Assembly (NCBI RefSeq): GCF_019511375.1 | Contig: NZ_JAEUAO010000003.1 | Span: 620,001-684,000, forward strand | Source: Rhizobium herbae | Lineage (GTDB): Bacteria > Pseudomonadota > Alphaproteobacteria > Rhizobiales > Rhizobiaceae | Length of the DNA stretch: 64,000 nt | Direction of reading: 5' to 3' | Shown here: positions 1 through 8,711 of the stretch, one piece after another | Position numbering within the stretch: position 1 is the stretch's first letter | How the letters are laid out: each line of letters starts with the position of its first letter | Translations under genes and position numbers: made by a program | The notes under the pieces: model-generated | Told to the model about the DNA's origin: nothing | Seen by the model: the letters and a program-made list of their open reading frames with translations, nothing else | Database searches by the model: none

Positions 1-720
1 CAGATAAGAGAGCATGGACAGCAGGTGCCTATTCTTGTTCGTCCGCATCCCGAAATGCCGGGGCGCTTCCAGGTGGCGTACGGGCACAGGCGACTGGCAG
101 CGATCAAGCAGATAGGCGGAGCCGTCAAGGCCGTTGTGCGAGATCTCAGCGACGAACAACTCGTTGTTAGCCAGGGGCAGGAAAACAATGCTCGCACCGA
201 CCTGACGTTCATTGAACGATCTTTCTTCGCGTTCCGGCTCGAAGCGCGTCAGTTCAGCCGCGACATAATCATGTCGGCGCTCGGCGTCGATAAAGCAGCA
301 CTGTCGCGCATGATTGCCCTGGTCAGCCGTCTTCCGGACCAGCTGATCGAAGCAATCGGTGCTGCACCGGGATTTGGGCGCACCAGATGGGCCGAAATTG
401 CCGATCTTCTGGAGGAGACCGGGAAAAGAGCCAAAGCCATCAAACTCGTCCAGACGCCAGACTTTCAAACCATGACGTCGGACGAGCGCTTCCAGGCCGT
501 CTACGACCACCTTCGCAAGGTCAAGGACAAGGCCAGAACGGCGGTCTGGAAAACCGCGAGGGGCGGGAAGGTCGTCAGGATTTCGGAAACTGACGCTAAG
601 TTAAATCTCGCCTTCGACAAGGCGATCGAACCCGAGTTCGGTTCCTTTGTCGAAGCGAGGCTGAGCGCGCTTTATGACGAGTTTATGCAGTCAAAGTATA
701 TGGCTGGAAAAGGAGACTGA
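1..720 (+). CDS. repB: Plasmid partition protein RepB (5' truncated by window edge)
   Basis: ParB-family centromere-binding protein of a repABC operon. The frame is open from base 1 (IREHGQQVPILVRPHP...), so the start lies upstream; 239 residues are visible of a family length near 320-340. The visible part begins in the ParB/Srx-like N-terminal domain (RPHPE, GHRRLAA), continues through the conserved ENNARTDLTFIERS segment and has a helix-turn-helix around 'VDKAALSRMIALVSRLP'. RepB works with RepA (upstream, not in window) to segregate the plasmid and represses the operon. It is followed by the ctRNA region and repC, the standard order. An internal GTG at 25 is not the real start. Confidence 0.95.
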   Translation, partial: QIREHGQQVPILVRPHPEMPGRFQVAYGHRRLAAIKQIGGAVKAVVRDLSDEQLVVSQGQENNARTDLTFIERSFFAFRLEARQFSRDIIMSALGVDKAALSRMIALVSRLPDQLIEAIGAAPGFGRTRWAEIADLLEETGKRAKAIKLVQTPDFQTMTSDERFQAVYDHLRKVKDKARTAVWKTARGGKVVRISETDAKLNLAFDKAIEPEFGSFVEARLSALYDEFMQSKYMAGKGD

Positions 721-725
721 ACCGC

Positions 726-765
726 AAAAGAAAAAGGCCCCCAAACGTTGCCGTCGTGGAAGCCT
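726..765 (-). terminator. Intrinsic terminator of the ctRNA
   Basis: Eight-base arms at 765-758 and 742-735 (minus-strand AGGCTTCC and GGGGGCCT, two G-U pairs) with a 15-nt loop are followed by a T/C run. On the plus strand the same bases are part of the repC leader that the ctRNA would pair with. Confidence 0.65.
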
Positions 766-780
766 CTCTCATAGTTCGCA
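727..780 (-). ncRNA. repABC antisense RNA (ctRNA/incA), about 54 nt
   Basis: The repB-repC gap of repABC replicons encodes a small antisense RNA that limits RepC synthesis and sets incompatibility. Here the minus strand has TTGACT (814-809), a 17-bp spacer and GATTCT (791-786), then a hairpin AGGCTTCC/GGGGGCCT (765-758 with 742-735, G-U pairs allowed) followed directly by a T-rich tail (734-726). This predicts an RNA of about 54 nt, close to the size I recall for characterised relatives. Transcript ends are inferred. Confidence 0.75.
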
Positions 781-785
781 CCTAG

Positions 786-814
786 AGAATCGCATTTCCC
801 CGAATCCCAGTCAA
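786..814 (-). promoter_or_regulatory. Promoter of the repABC antisense RNA
   Basis: The -35 box TTGACT (814-809) and the -10 box GATTCT (791-786) lie 17 bp apart on the minus strand, placing the start near 780, just before the terminator hairpin of the ctRNA. Confidence 0.6.
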
Positions 815-873
815 GAGTCTTTGGCACCGTTTTGGTGAGTGGATTTCTTTTGCCTCACGAAAGGTGAAGGAAA

Positions 874-2091
874 ATGCAAATACAGAGTGTAACGACGTCC
901 GTCGGACGGCGGCCGATGACGCTTGCCTTGTTGAAAAGGCAGCTCGATACAGCAGACATGAAGGCAGGCAAGACTGCCGACAAATGGAAGGTCTTCCGCG
1001 ACGCTTGCGAAGCGAGGGCGATCCTTGGGATTCAGGACCGAGCGCTTGCCGTTCTCGACGCCCTGCTGACATTCTATCCAGACAACGAACTGTCACACGA
1101 ACGTGGGCTGGTCGTGTTTCCGTCGAACGCCCAACTGTCTGTACGGGCTCATGGGATCACAGGAACGACCCTACGGCGGCACCTTGCCGCTCTGGTGGAG
1201 GCTGGTCTCATCATCCGCAAAGATAGCCCGAACGGCAAGCGCTACGCTCGACGCGGCAGGTCCGGCGAGCTCGAGCAGGCCTTCGGGTTCAGCCTCGCGC
1301 CTATGCTTGCCCGCGCAGAAGAACTGGCCGCGATGGCTCAACACGTCGCTGCCGAGCGCAAAAACCTGCGAATTGCCAAGGAAGCACTTTCAGTATGCCG
1401 ACGTGATATCCGCAAGTTGATCGCCGCTGCGATGAACGAAGGAGCGTCCGGCAACTGGGGGACAATCGAGGAACACTTTCATGCTCTCCTGGCTCGCATC
1501 CCCCGATCGCCGACGACCAGCCAATTGGTGGATCTCCTCCAGGAGATGGAAGCGCTCCGCGAGAGCATCATTAATGCGCTGGAAATGCAGATTAAATCCG
1601 AAAAAATAGACACCGATGATGTCCGTTTTGACCGCCACATACAGAATTCATATACCGATTCCATCAATGAACTTGAACGTCGTTCTGAAAATGCGCTGGA
1701 TGCCAGGCCGATCGAGAACCTGCGTCCGAAAAGTGCCGCGATCCGGACCTTTCCCTTGATCATGGTGCTGCAAGCATGCCCTGATATAGCCGATTATGCG
1801 CCGGGAGGCACCATAACCGATTGGCGGGATCTCATGTCAGCGGCAGTCGTGGTGCGGTCCATGCTCGGCGTCACCCCATCAGCCTTTGAGGACGCCTGCC
1901 ACGTCATGGGTGCGGAGAACGCAGCTGTGGCCATGGCCTGTATCCTCGAAAGGGCAGGGCACATCACCTCGGCCGGCGGTTATCTGCGAGATCTCACTGC
2001 CAAAGCCAGGCGGGGAGAGTTTTCCCTCGGTCCCATGCTGATGGCACTGATGCGAGCGCAGCGCATTAAGACGACGAGGGCAGCATCGTGA
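874..2091 (+). CDS. repC: Plasmid replication initiator RepC
   Basis: Replication initiator of the repABC family, 405 aa, the usual size. The N-terminal half reads as a winged-helix DNA-binding region (LSVRAHGITGTTLRRHLAALVEAGLI). The C-terminal half carries the conserved block 'LQACPDIADYAPGGTITDWRD', which I recognise from rhizobial RepC. The ATG at 874 follows GAAGG at a suitable distance. The leader between repB and repC contains the ctRNA target and short hairpins (CACC/GGTG near 826-837; GTGAG/CTCAC at 835-839 and 854-858) expected to control translation. The origin of repABC plasmids lies inside repC. Confidence 0.96.
   Translation: MQIQSVTTSVGRRPMTLALLKRQLDTADMKAGKTADKWKVFRDACEARAILGIQDRALAVLDALLTFYPDNELSHERGLVVFPSNAQLSVRAHGITGTTLRRHLAALVEAGLIIRKDSPNGKRYARRGRSGELEQAFGFSLAPMLARAEELAAMAQHVAAERKNLRIAKEALSVCRRDIRKLIAAAMNEGASGNWGTIEEHFHALLARIPRSPTTSQLVDLLQEMEALRESIINALEMQIKSEKIDTDDVRFDRHIQNSYTDSINELERRSENALDARPIENLRPKSAAIRTFPLIMVLQACPDIADYAPGGTITDWRDLMSAAVVVRSMLGVTPSAFEDACHVMGAENAAVAMACILERAGHITSAGGYLRDLTAKARRGEFSLGPMLMALMRAQRIKTTRAAS
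1565..1670. other. AT-rich stretch inside repC, candidate replication origin
   Basis: In studied repABC plasmids oriV lies in an AT-rich segment within repC. This stretch (attaaatccgaaaaaataga and following) is visibly AT-richer than the rest of the gene and sits in its central part. That is the only evidence; no iterons were seen. Confidence 0.35.
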
Positions 2092-2753
2092 TATGCCTTC
2101 GCAGCCGGCAGTCGCGGCAGGTCGTTTATCGGGGCAGGATGGCCATATGTGATGCCGGCGAAGATGCCGTGTCCATACCGACTGCTCCGAGGCGGGGTAA
2201 AGGCCATCCCCCCACTGGTCATAATTATCACTCATTGTGAACTGTCGACGTCCGGTGCGGTTATGCTCGTATTTTCAGCATGAACCGCTCGCGACGCTTC
2301 GGGCGTTGCAGGATGACAGCTACGTTCAGGATGAGGCTATATGGGGCCGAGCTGCCAGAGGTTTACGCGTCGGAGGCCTCGGCAACCACCAAGGCTGTCG
2401 AGGCGCAGATAAAGTCGGCGTCCGTTGTTGCCGTCCAAATTCTAACGGCAATCAATGGACCGTACCGTATGCGGCGACGGACGCGCGGTCCGGCCACAGT
2501 GTTGAGCGGCTGCGGAGGTTCATGCCGGCATCTGCAGTCGATCGCAGCCTGCGAAAAACATTCGGCTTGGCAAACGTAACTGATCGCAATGGTGTTGCGG
2601 GTCTGCGCCCAGGTAGGAATGCCCGATGAAGGGAAGAACATGGCTCGCCAGCCCAAGGCGGAAAGGAAAAAAGGGACGTTTGCGTCTGTCAAACGTGGCT
2701 GTTCAGGGTGACACGGCGAGTGCGAGACCGCTCGCCGGTTTGCGTACAGATGC
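2092..2753. other. Long gap downstream of repC with no recognised gene
   Basis: About 660 bp after repC. Frames such as 2280-2579 (+) are open, but their composition (Arg/Cys/Ser-rich) and lack of a ribosome site make them unlikely genes. No parS-like palindrome, tRNA or strong terminator was recognised. Confidence 0.4.
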
Positions 2754-2951
2754 CTAATGTAGCGTGATCTCGCGATCGGGGTCCGCGATTTCCTGCGCTA
2801 TCAACCCATTGAGGGCGACCAAGATTTCATCGAGCGACCAACCGCGGCTAATAGCTTGGTCGACCACCTCGTGAAAGGCGTCTTCAAGGGACTCCCGGCA
2901 ATCCTCCAGGCGCTCTGCAGAGAGAACAATTCTGCGCGGTTCCAATCTCAT
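2754..2951 (-). CDS. Small conserved-looking hypothetical protein (65 aa)
   Basis: A 65-aa protein with balanced, protein-like composition: MRLEPRRIVLSAERL, then an acidic helix (EDCRESLEDAFHEVVDQAI) and 'WSLDEILVALNGLIAQEIADPD'. It resembles small proteins common on rhizobial plasmids, but I cannot name a function. It is predicted all-helical and soluble. It stands alone between the repC gap and recombinase debris. Start ATG at 2951, stop TAG. Confidence 0.6.
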   Translation of the reverse strand: MRLEPRRIVLSAERLEDCRESLEDAFHEVVDQAISRGWSLDEILVALNGLIAQEIADPDREITLH

Positions 2952-3079
2952 GACGTCAACTCCTCGTATTCCAGGTTCAACCTTCGTGACCGAGATAAGT
3001 TCCAGTTGTCACCGAACAAAGCATCCCTCATCCGCCAGCATTGAAAATGCTGCAGATTTTTCGCCTGTCGGAGCAGGCG

Positions 3080-3350
3080 CGATGGGGCAGCATGGCCAGC
3101 CGGTCTTGCAACGCTACGTCACCAGCACGCCCTGGTCTGGAAAAATCTCGATCCAGCCACGGCCGTCGCCGCGGTCATCGGCACGCCGCGTTGGGCAAAG
3201 TTCCAGGCCAGGCCGGAGAAGCGCCGCTCGATCGTCGCGACGGAGAGGGGAGGGATCCGGCAGCGGTGTCTTGACACTGCCTGCGGCACAGGCGCCGATA
3301 TAGAGGCCGAGGACCTCGCTGGAGGACGGCAGCGGCTCAAAGCCCTCGCG
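3080..3350 (-). pseudogene. Decayed tyrosine recombinase/integrase remnant
   Basis: Pieces of one integrase can be read on the minus strand in successive frames: EGFEPLPSSSEVLGLYIGAC (about 3347-3270), then after a frameshift 'LSVATIERRFSGLAWNFAQRG' (3247-3180), then in the first frame 'WIEIFPDQGVLVT', a TAG at 3114-3116, and 'RCKTGW'. These match, in order, the N-terminal SAM-like domain and the start of the catalytic domain of integrases found on rhizobial plasmids; the TAG falls where the family has Leu (LRGKTGW). The catalytic R/H/R/Y part is missing. It is inactive debris close to the replication genes. Confidence 0.6.
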
Positions 3351-3497
3351 GCGGGACACGGGGTGTCGGCTCCGGGGCGAGGGGGGAGGCGGCCGTCTCA
3401 ATGACGCGATCGAAGGCGCTCCGGCCGCTTCGTCCAACCGGTGTGGCAGCGGAACTTCCCCACCGCTGCCACACGGCTTCGCTGCACAACGTGGCGA

Positions 3498-4709
3498 TTA
3501 GAAATCGACTGTGCGAGCGGCGAGCACATTCTCATAGGCGGCTGTGCGTTCGGCGATTGGCGGGTAGATCCAGACCTCGTTTATCTCCTTCTTGACCGCT
3601 TTGGCCTGCGCGCCGGTGATTTCCACCTTGGAGTCCCATCCGCGTGTAAAAATTGCATTGTCGGCGCCGAGGTCGAGGCACGTCACATAAACGGGCTGAT
3701 CGTAGGGAAGTGTCGGTTCTCCAAGCAGATCCGCTGCAGCGTTATGTCCGGCGAAGGCACCCAGGCGGCGGGCATGTTGACATGACATGGCGGCATAGTT
3801 CCCCGCCATGTCGGTCCGCGCCTTGGCCGTATCGCCCGTTGCGAAGATCTGGTTCGTTCCCGGCACCCGCAGATCGGGTTCTACAATGACCCGGCCCAGA
3901 TTGTCGCGGTCGGCGGGCAGTTGTGCCGTCAGGGGCGAGGCGCGCATACCGGCGGACCAGATCACCGTGGACGTTTCGATCCGCTCGCCGTTACCCAGTG
4001 TCACACCGTTTTCGTCGAGTGCTCCGATGCCGACATTCAACCGCGTTTCGACGCCCAGCGCGCGTAGCCGCTCCTCGATGAAGGGTCGGGGATCGGTGCC
4101 CATTGCCGGCGCGACATGTTCCGACCGATCGACGATGATGACACGGATATCCGCATCCTCGCCCAGTATCTCGCGCAGACGTCCTGGCAGCTCGGTGGCG
4201 ACCTCCAGCCCGGTGAACCCGGCACCACCCACCACAACCGTGTTTCGCGCTGTCGATGCCGGTTTCTGCGCCAGAGCATGCAGGTGGCGATCGAGGGCCA
4301 CTGCCTCGGCCATTTCCGTGGCGGCGAAGCCGAACTCGGCGAGGCCAGGGATCGGGGGCGTGAAACCATTGCTTCCCGCCGCGAGGACCAGCCGATCATA
4401 GGCTAGGGTGGCCGAAGTGCCATCTGCCGCGATGATCGTGATCGCCGAAGCGACGCTGTCGATCGTCTCGACGCGACCCTGATGATAGTTGATATCAGTG
4501 GCGGCGAACAATTTGGTGAGAGGCGCGACCATCTGTTCGGGGTTGCGTTCATAGAGACGCGGACGGATGACCGTTTCCGGCGTAGGCGACACCACGGTGA
4601 TCGCCAGTTCGTCCGGCGAGACGCCTTTTTCATGGCGTAGCCGGGAAGCCCCCAGCGCTGCCATCAGCCCCGCGAAGCCGGAACCAATAATCACGATATT
4701 ACTAGACAT
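3498..4709 (-). CDS. NAD(P)/FAD-dependent oxidoreductase (type II NADH dehydrogenase-like)
   Basis: A 403-aa pyridine-nucleotide-disulfide oxidoreductase-fold protein. The FAD-binding Rossmann motif GSGFAGL is at the N terminus, the second NAD(P) motif 'VVVGGAGFTGLEVATEL' is mid-protein, and the FAD-contacting 'IFATGDTAKA' is near the C terminus. This layout fits type II NADH dehydrogenases (NADH to quinone, no proton pumping), membrane-peripheral. The ATG at 4709 is chosen because GAGAGGG precedes it; the in-frame upstream codons to 4790 lack a ribosome site and look non-coding. It has no operon partner. A related FAD oxidoreductase with another acceptor is possible. Confidence 0.85.
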   Translation of the reverse strand: MSSNIVIIGSGFAGLMAALGASRLRHEKGVSPDELAITVVSPTPETVIRPRLYERNPEQMVAPLTKLFAATDINYHQGRVETIDSVASAITIIAADGTSATLAYDRLVLAAGSNGFTPPIPGLAEFGFAATEMAEAVALDRHLHALAQKPASTARNTVVVGGAGFTGLEVATELPGRLREILGEDADIRVIIVDRSEHVAPAMGTDPRPFIEERLRALGVETRLNVGIGALDENGVTLGNGERIETSTVIWSAGMRASPLTAQLPADRDNLGRVIVEPDLRVPGTNQIFATGDTAKARTDMAGNYAAMSCQHARRLGAFAGHNAAADLLGEPTLPYDQPVYVTCLDLGADNAIFTRGWDSKVEITGAQAKAVKKEINEVWIYPPIAERTAAYENVLAARTVDF

Positions 4710-4861
4710 GACATCCCTCTCAGTCCTTGTTGAAAACAGCTGTGAAGCAAAGTCGTCGATCTCACCGACACGCCTGTTCCACACCCGCAAGCGAGTTCCT
4801 GTGGTGCGTCGAGAACTCCACGCGGCAATGTTTCCGTTACCGAATGTCGCCTGCAGCTTCT

Positions 4862-5167
4862 TCAGGCATCCATCGGCTCGAACTGCAGCGGGGTGATGGT
4901 TTCTTCACCCCAGGCCTCTCTTGTCCTTACCCGGTCGGAAATTGTCTCGACACCGTCATCTATAATGAAAGCCGCGCGGAAGTATCCTATGCGAAGGTCC
5001 AGGATATCCTGTCCGGAGAACAGGTAGCGATTGCACATTCTAGTGAAGCCAGACGCGTCGAAGCGGGGGTAGAATCTCCTCGCCATGCGCTCAGGCAGAT
5101 GACGCCAAATGTGACCTTGCGTTGTGCGCCGGGCATCAAGCATCGACAACATCTCTCGAACGGGCAT
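4862..5167 (-). CDS. Small hypothetical protein (101 aa)
   Basis: A 101-aa protein of normal composition, rich in Arg and aromatic residues (MPVREMLSMLDARR..., HLPERMARRFYPRFDASGF, 'EETITPLQFEPMDA'). The ATG at 5167 has GGTGAGG upstream. No family recognised; it has no membrane segment and no Cys/His cluster. It lies between two unrelated minus-strand genes. Confidence 0.5.
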   Translation of the reverse strand: MPVREMLSMLDARRTTQGHIWRHLPERMARRFYPRFDASGFTRMCNRYLFSGQDILDLRIGYFRAAFIIDDGVETISDRVRTREAWGEETITPLQFEPMDA

Positions 5168-5394
5168 ATTGCCTCACCCGACGATCGCCGGTTGTCACAG
5201 TTTGCTGACGCCGGCTTCGCATGCTGACGGTCTGCTCAGTAGCTTCGCGAGGATGGCGAAGCTTCTTTTGCGCCTCGAGCCAATCGCTGGCGCGCCGGCA
5301 AAAGCGCCGCGACGAGGCCGACGATTGCCAGAACGGCTGACGGCCGGGCGGGTTTCGCACGGTCACGGTCGAGGCCTCGTGCGGGGTCGTTCAA

Positions 5395-6732
5395 TCAGTC
5401 TCCTACGGTTTGGTGGGTGCGGCCCACAAATTTCCAAAACGGAGGCTTCGTTTCGACCAGTAGTCGACGGGGATCGCCGGCCTTGAGGCGCCCCCTCAGC
5501 AAGGCGTCCAGATCTTGTTGAACCGCCGGGTCGGACAGGAAGTAGCTATGGCCCGAAAAGCCGGCATTTCCCTCGTATTCGATGAAGTCGACGACACCCG
5601 ATATCTGTGAATTGCTCCACAGCGCATTCGAGCTCGCCGCTTTGGAACCTATGCTGGTGCTCGTCAAACGCCCAAGCCGAACGACGCTTCCAAACAGAGC
5701 ACTCGAGAGGGCGAGCGCCTTGTCATTGGGGGACGAATAGACGGTCAGATGCAGCGAGCCAACGGGCGGCAGAAGGCCGTAGGGACTTGCTCGTGTTCCG
5801 AATGGAGCATCCGGATCAGACACGAAGCCGAACAGTTTCGTTGTGGCGACATCCAGATCAACATCGGGGGCGAACAGCACGACATTGTTGATTTTGTAGC
5901 GCTCGCCGAGGGACGTTCGGGTGATGTAGCCTTCCATTCCGAGTTGATGAAGGGCGGAGAGCAGAACGTCCGCACCACGGCTGTGTGCGATAAGATGAAG
6001 ACGCTTGACGCGGTTGGCTGCGGAGAGGGTGCGAATGGCCTTCTTTAAATCCAGGACTGCGAACTCGCCGGACTCCCGGTCGATATTGTAACCATAGAAC
6101 GCGCCGCCTGCCCCGCCCGCGGGCCATGACAGCGACACGCACACAAACTCCACGGACAGTGTGTTGCATATCTTTCCGGTGGCTTTTGCCGCGTCGTCGA
6201 AACTGTTGTTGTAACCATGAATGAAAACGACCACCTCCTTGCGTTTCGCCTTCGCAAGGCGATCGTTCACCTCACGCTGCAACGCTGAGGCTGCCCGGAG
6301 ATGCGCATCCACAATGGCAGGTACCCGGCGGGGACCCTGCCCGGTGAGTTCAATGGAGTATGGCGACTGAGGAAACTCTCCTCGTTTGGCTATGTGCAAG
6401 ACGTCTAGCGACGATCCCTTGCGGGCAAGCGTCACGGAACCGTAGCTCATGGAATGGCCACGAAACGAGCTGTAAGAAACTTTGCCATCAACCGAAGGGG
6501 AAGGCGCTCGGTTGGTCACGTAAACTATACCGAGCGGCTTGCCCTGTTTGACGTGAGAAACGGACGCCTTTCGTGCGATCGGGTGCTTGCCGGTTTTGTA
6601 CTGCGAGTTTGAGCATGATGGCGACAATACAAGGAACGGCAGCAAAAACACCAAAAGAGCGAGATTGATCAGTCGCGGTATGTTCAATGTGCAATCCGCG
6701 CTCGGCCGGTGCCCCTTGCTGTCGGCCGTCAT
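5395..6732 (-). CDS. DUF900-type alpha/beta hydrolase, probable lipoprotein
   Basis: A 445-aa serine hydrolase-fold protein. A hydrophobic N-terminal segment (residues about 22-40, LINLALLVFLLPFLVLSPSC) ends in Cys and could be a lipoprotein signal, though SPSC is a weak lipobox. Then come oxyanion-type 'VVVFIHGYNNSF', the nucleophile elbow 'LIAHSRGAD', an Asp region 'LFAPDVDLDV' and 'SGHSYF' near the C terminus as the likely catalytic His. Substrate unknown. The frame stays open upstream to 7281, but that stretch overlaps the cupin gene and is Arg/Ser-rich, so the ATG at 6732 (GAGG upstream) is preferred. That ATG overlaps as ATGA the stop of a doubtful short upstream ORF. Confidence 0.8.
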   Translation of the reverse strand: MTADSKGHRPSADCTLNIPRLINLALLVFLLPFLVLSPSCSNSQYKTGKHPIARKASVSHVKQGKPLGIVYVTNRAPSPSVDGKVSYSSFRGHSMSYGSVTLARKGSSLDVLHIAKRGEFPQSPYSIELTGQGPRRVPAIVDAHLRAASALQREVNDRLAKAKRKEVVVFIHGYNNSFDDAAKATGKICNTLSVEFVCVSLSWPAGGAGGAFYGYNIDRESGEFAVLDLKKAIRTLSAANRVKRLHLIAHSRGADVLLSALHQLGMEGYITRTSLGERYKINNVVLFAPDVDLDVATTKLFGFVSDPDAPFGTRASPYGLLPPVGSLHLTVYSSPNDKALALSSALFGSVVRLGRLTSTSIGSKAASSNALWSNSQISGVVDFIEYEGNAGFSGHSYFLSDPAVQQDLDALLRGRLKAGDPRRLLVETKPPFWKFVGRTHQTVGD

Positions 6733-7033
6733 TGGGTCGACCTCGCTTTGGCTGGCATTCGGCCAGGCGTCAGTGGTCCCGGCGGCGCGGCTCGCATGAG
6801 GCTCACCAGCAGCAGCCCAGCAATAGCGCCCCAGAAAGGCGGCAAAGCCGTCGATGATCGACAGGACAACGGCCTGGCGGCGGACCAGACGCGCGAGCGT
6901 GGCAATCGCGCGGACCGACGATAGGAGGTTGACATGACGGCTATTCCCTCCTGTGCTCTCGCTTCTCTCGAGCAAGCGCAGCCGCACTTTGACGCGGCTG
7001 CATGGCTGCTTTCCCTCCCGGATCAGACGCGCG
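6733..7033. other. Gap between cupin and hydrolase genes
   Basis: About 300 bp. A minus-strand frame 6729-6935 (68 aa, with a hydrophobic 'WGAIAGLLLVSLM') ends in TGA overlapping the ATG of the hydrolase as ATGA. It could be a small membrane peptide translationally coupled to the hydrolase, but its flanks are Arg/Ser-rich, so I do not call it a gene. Confidence 0.3.
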
Positions 7034-7435
7034 TCACTCCACCGGCATGACGGCCGGAGCATTCTTGTTCTTGAGCAGAACCACGATGAATTTGGCTGAG
7101 CTCGTCGTGCTCGCATTCCGGCTGACGAGATGAATATCGGAGGGGTTCTCGTAGTAGGTTTCCCCAGGCGCAACGGTGACCTCTTCGCCGCCCTTGATCT
7201 GCATGACGATCGAGCCCTCCAGGACGTAGACGAAGGCGTGGGCGTTGTGTCGGTGGATTGGGGAGGAGCCGCCGGGCTCATACTCGACCGACAGCATCAG
7301 TCCCTCTTTTCCGGGGTAATCCTGCAAATCCTTGGACATCAGGGGCGTGACCTTTGCACTGTCCTCTGCTGCTGCAACTGGCAGGGCGCCAACGGTGGCG
7401 ATCAAAACGAGCATGATGCGTAGGATGGTTTTCAT
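7034..7435 (-). CDS. Exported cupin-domain protein
   Basis: A 133-aa protein with a Sec signal peptide (MKTILRIMLVLIATVGALPVAAAE, cleavage near residue 23), so periplasmic. The rest is a single cupin barrel: 'SPIHRHNAHAFVYVLEGS' supplies motif 1 metal-binding His residues and 'PGETYYENPSDIHLVSRN' motif 2. The role is unknown; such small cupins may bind metal or a ligand. The ATG at 7435 follows AAGGAAACC; longer in-frame starts are not protein-like. It may share transcription with the hydrolase about 300 bp downstream. Confidence 0.85.
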   Translation of the reverse strand: MKTILRIMLVLIATVGALPVAAAEDSAKVTPLMSKDLQDYPGKEGLMLSVEYEPGGSSPIHRHNAHAFVYVLEGSIVMQIKGGEEVTVAPGETYYENPSDIHLVSRNASTTSSAKFIVVLLKNKNAPAVMPVE

Positions 7436-7739
7436 GGTGGTTTCCTTGTGGTGCGAGGCGGGATCGTCAGGGGATTTCCCGCAGGATCGGGGTACACTTG
7501 CCGCGCGGGGGCGTCGCTCCAGCGTCGGCTCTTGCGAACGGGGCGCAAGCCTAATTGTCGCCCCGGCGAGGCGAGGGGCGCAGGCCACCTGCCGAGCGTG
7601 GCCCCATCCTGGAACGCTGGACTCGCATTCGAGCGCCCAAGCCGGCGGACATCGTCAGTCACACCCGCGCCTTGTTCAGACGCATGCGGCGGTGCGCCAG
7701 GCGAGCACGCCCGGCGCAACCTCGGTCCTTAAGAAGCGG
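7436..7739. other. Gap between MBL-fold and cupin genes
   Basis: About 300 bp, GC-rich. Frames here are Arg/Pro/Ala-rich shadows and no ribosome sites precede them. Presumed to hold the cupin promoter; no clear boxes recognised. Confidence 0.35.
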
Positions 7740-8711
7740 TCAATAGTCCCAGAAGGCCGGGACCCAGCGGAAGGCGCCCCGATCGACTGCCACATGTCCG
7801 ACGGACGGGAACGGCAAGTGCGTGGCCACCAGGTATTCGCCGGTTCCTGCAAGTTCCTTCAAGAGACGGATGCGAACGCGGGCGGCCTCCTCGGGATCGT
7901 GCTCGAAGCCGTTGTACCATTCGGGATGTTCGAACCCGACCGCGAACACAAGGTCGCCGGCAAATGTCAGCTTGTCACCGCCGGATGCCACGCGAACAAC
8001 GCTATGCCCGGGCGTGTGGCCACCGGTGCGGTGGGCAACCACGCCCGGCGCCACTTCGCACCGCTCATCGAACGGCCGCAGTTGGCTAGCATATTCCTTC
8101 ATGAACCGCTTGGCGGCTGAGCGAAGCGCATCCGGGAACCCACTCGGCATGGAGACACGGGAGAAATCGGGTTTCTGCCAGAACTCGACTTCGGCGGCCG
8201 CCAAATGGATCTGCAGATCGGGACGCAGTTGCTCCTTCACGCCGTCGATGAGCAGCCCGCCGATATGGTCCATGTGCATGTGGGTCAGAACCACGTCGGT
8301 GACGGAGGTAAGATCGATGCCTGCGTCGGCCAGGCGCTTGATCAACTGCCCGGCCCGCGGGAGGTTCAAATCGGGGTCTAATCCCAGGCCGGCGTCGACA
8401 AGAACGGTCCGGTCGCCGCTCCGCAGCACCACGACGTTCAGTGCCCAGTCGTAAGCATCCGGCGGCAGGAACATGTCTTTCAGCCACTGGGCCCGCTCGG
8501 ACGGGTCGATGTTGTGGGCCAGCATGGCAGTGGGAAGGGGCAGCACCCCGTCGCTAACGATCAGCACCTCAATCTCACCGATCTGCAAAGCGTAACGCGA
8601 GGGGACCAATTCGTCAGGCTTGCGGGGGGATGCTGTCTCCAAGTTCAGTTTTGTGTCCTGCTGGGTGTCCTGCTGGCTATTCATGTGCGGTTTTGCTTCT
8701 GCCTGTGACAT
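7740..8711 (-). CDS. MBL-fold metallo-hydrolase
   Basis: A 323-aa metallo-beta-lactamase-fold hydrolase. The zinc motif appears as 'LTHMHMDHIGG' (HxHxDH), with later ligands in 'HRTGGHTPGHSVV', 'TFAGDLVF' and 'VATHLPFPS'. The fold covers lactonases, including AHL-degrading enzymes, esterases and others; the substrate cannot be read from sequence. There is no signal peptide; the polar N terminus (Gln/Asp/Lys-rich, residues 1-35) is probably disordered. Start ATG 8711; Met10 is an alternative. It is divergent from the large sensor kinase. Confidence 0.88.
   Translation of the reverse strand: MSQAEAKPHMNSQQDTQQDTKLNLETASPRKPDELVPSRYALQIGEIEVLIVSDGVLPLPTAMLAHNIDPSERAQWLKDMFLPPDAYDWALNVVVLRSGDRTVLVDAGLGLDPDLNLPRAGQLIKRLADAGIDLTSVTDVVLTHMHMDHIGGLLIDGVKEQLRPDLQIHLAAAEVEFWQKPDFSRVSMPSGFPDALRSAAKRFMKEYASQLRPFDERCEVAPGVVAHRTGGHTPGHSVVRVASGGDKLTFAGDLVFAVGFEHPEWYNGFEHDPEEAARVRIRLLKELAGTGEYLVATHLPFPSVGHVAVDRGAFRWVPAFWDY

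Noticed and set aside
2237-2629. 130-codon plus-strand frame downstream of repC
   Set aside because: Cys/Arg-rich, no ribosome site, overlapping other equally poor frames; not protein-like.
4862-5167. Autoinducer or toxin-antitoxin role for the 101-aa protein
   Set aside because: No partner gene, motif or operator supports it; left as hypothetical.
6733-7281. N-terminal extension of the DUF900-type hydrolase frame
   Set aside because: It overlaps the cupin gene, is Arg/Ser/Pro-rich, lacks a ribosome site, and a good start exists at 6732.
7740-8711. Specific call as an AHL-lactonase (quorum-quenching) gene
   Set aside because: The HxHxDH motif is shared by the whole MBL superfamily; nothing in the sequence or neighbours fixes the substrate.
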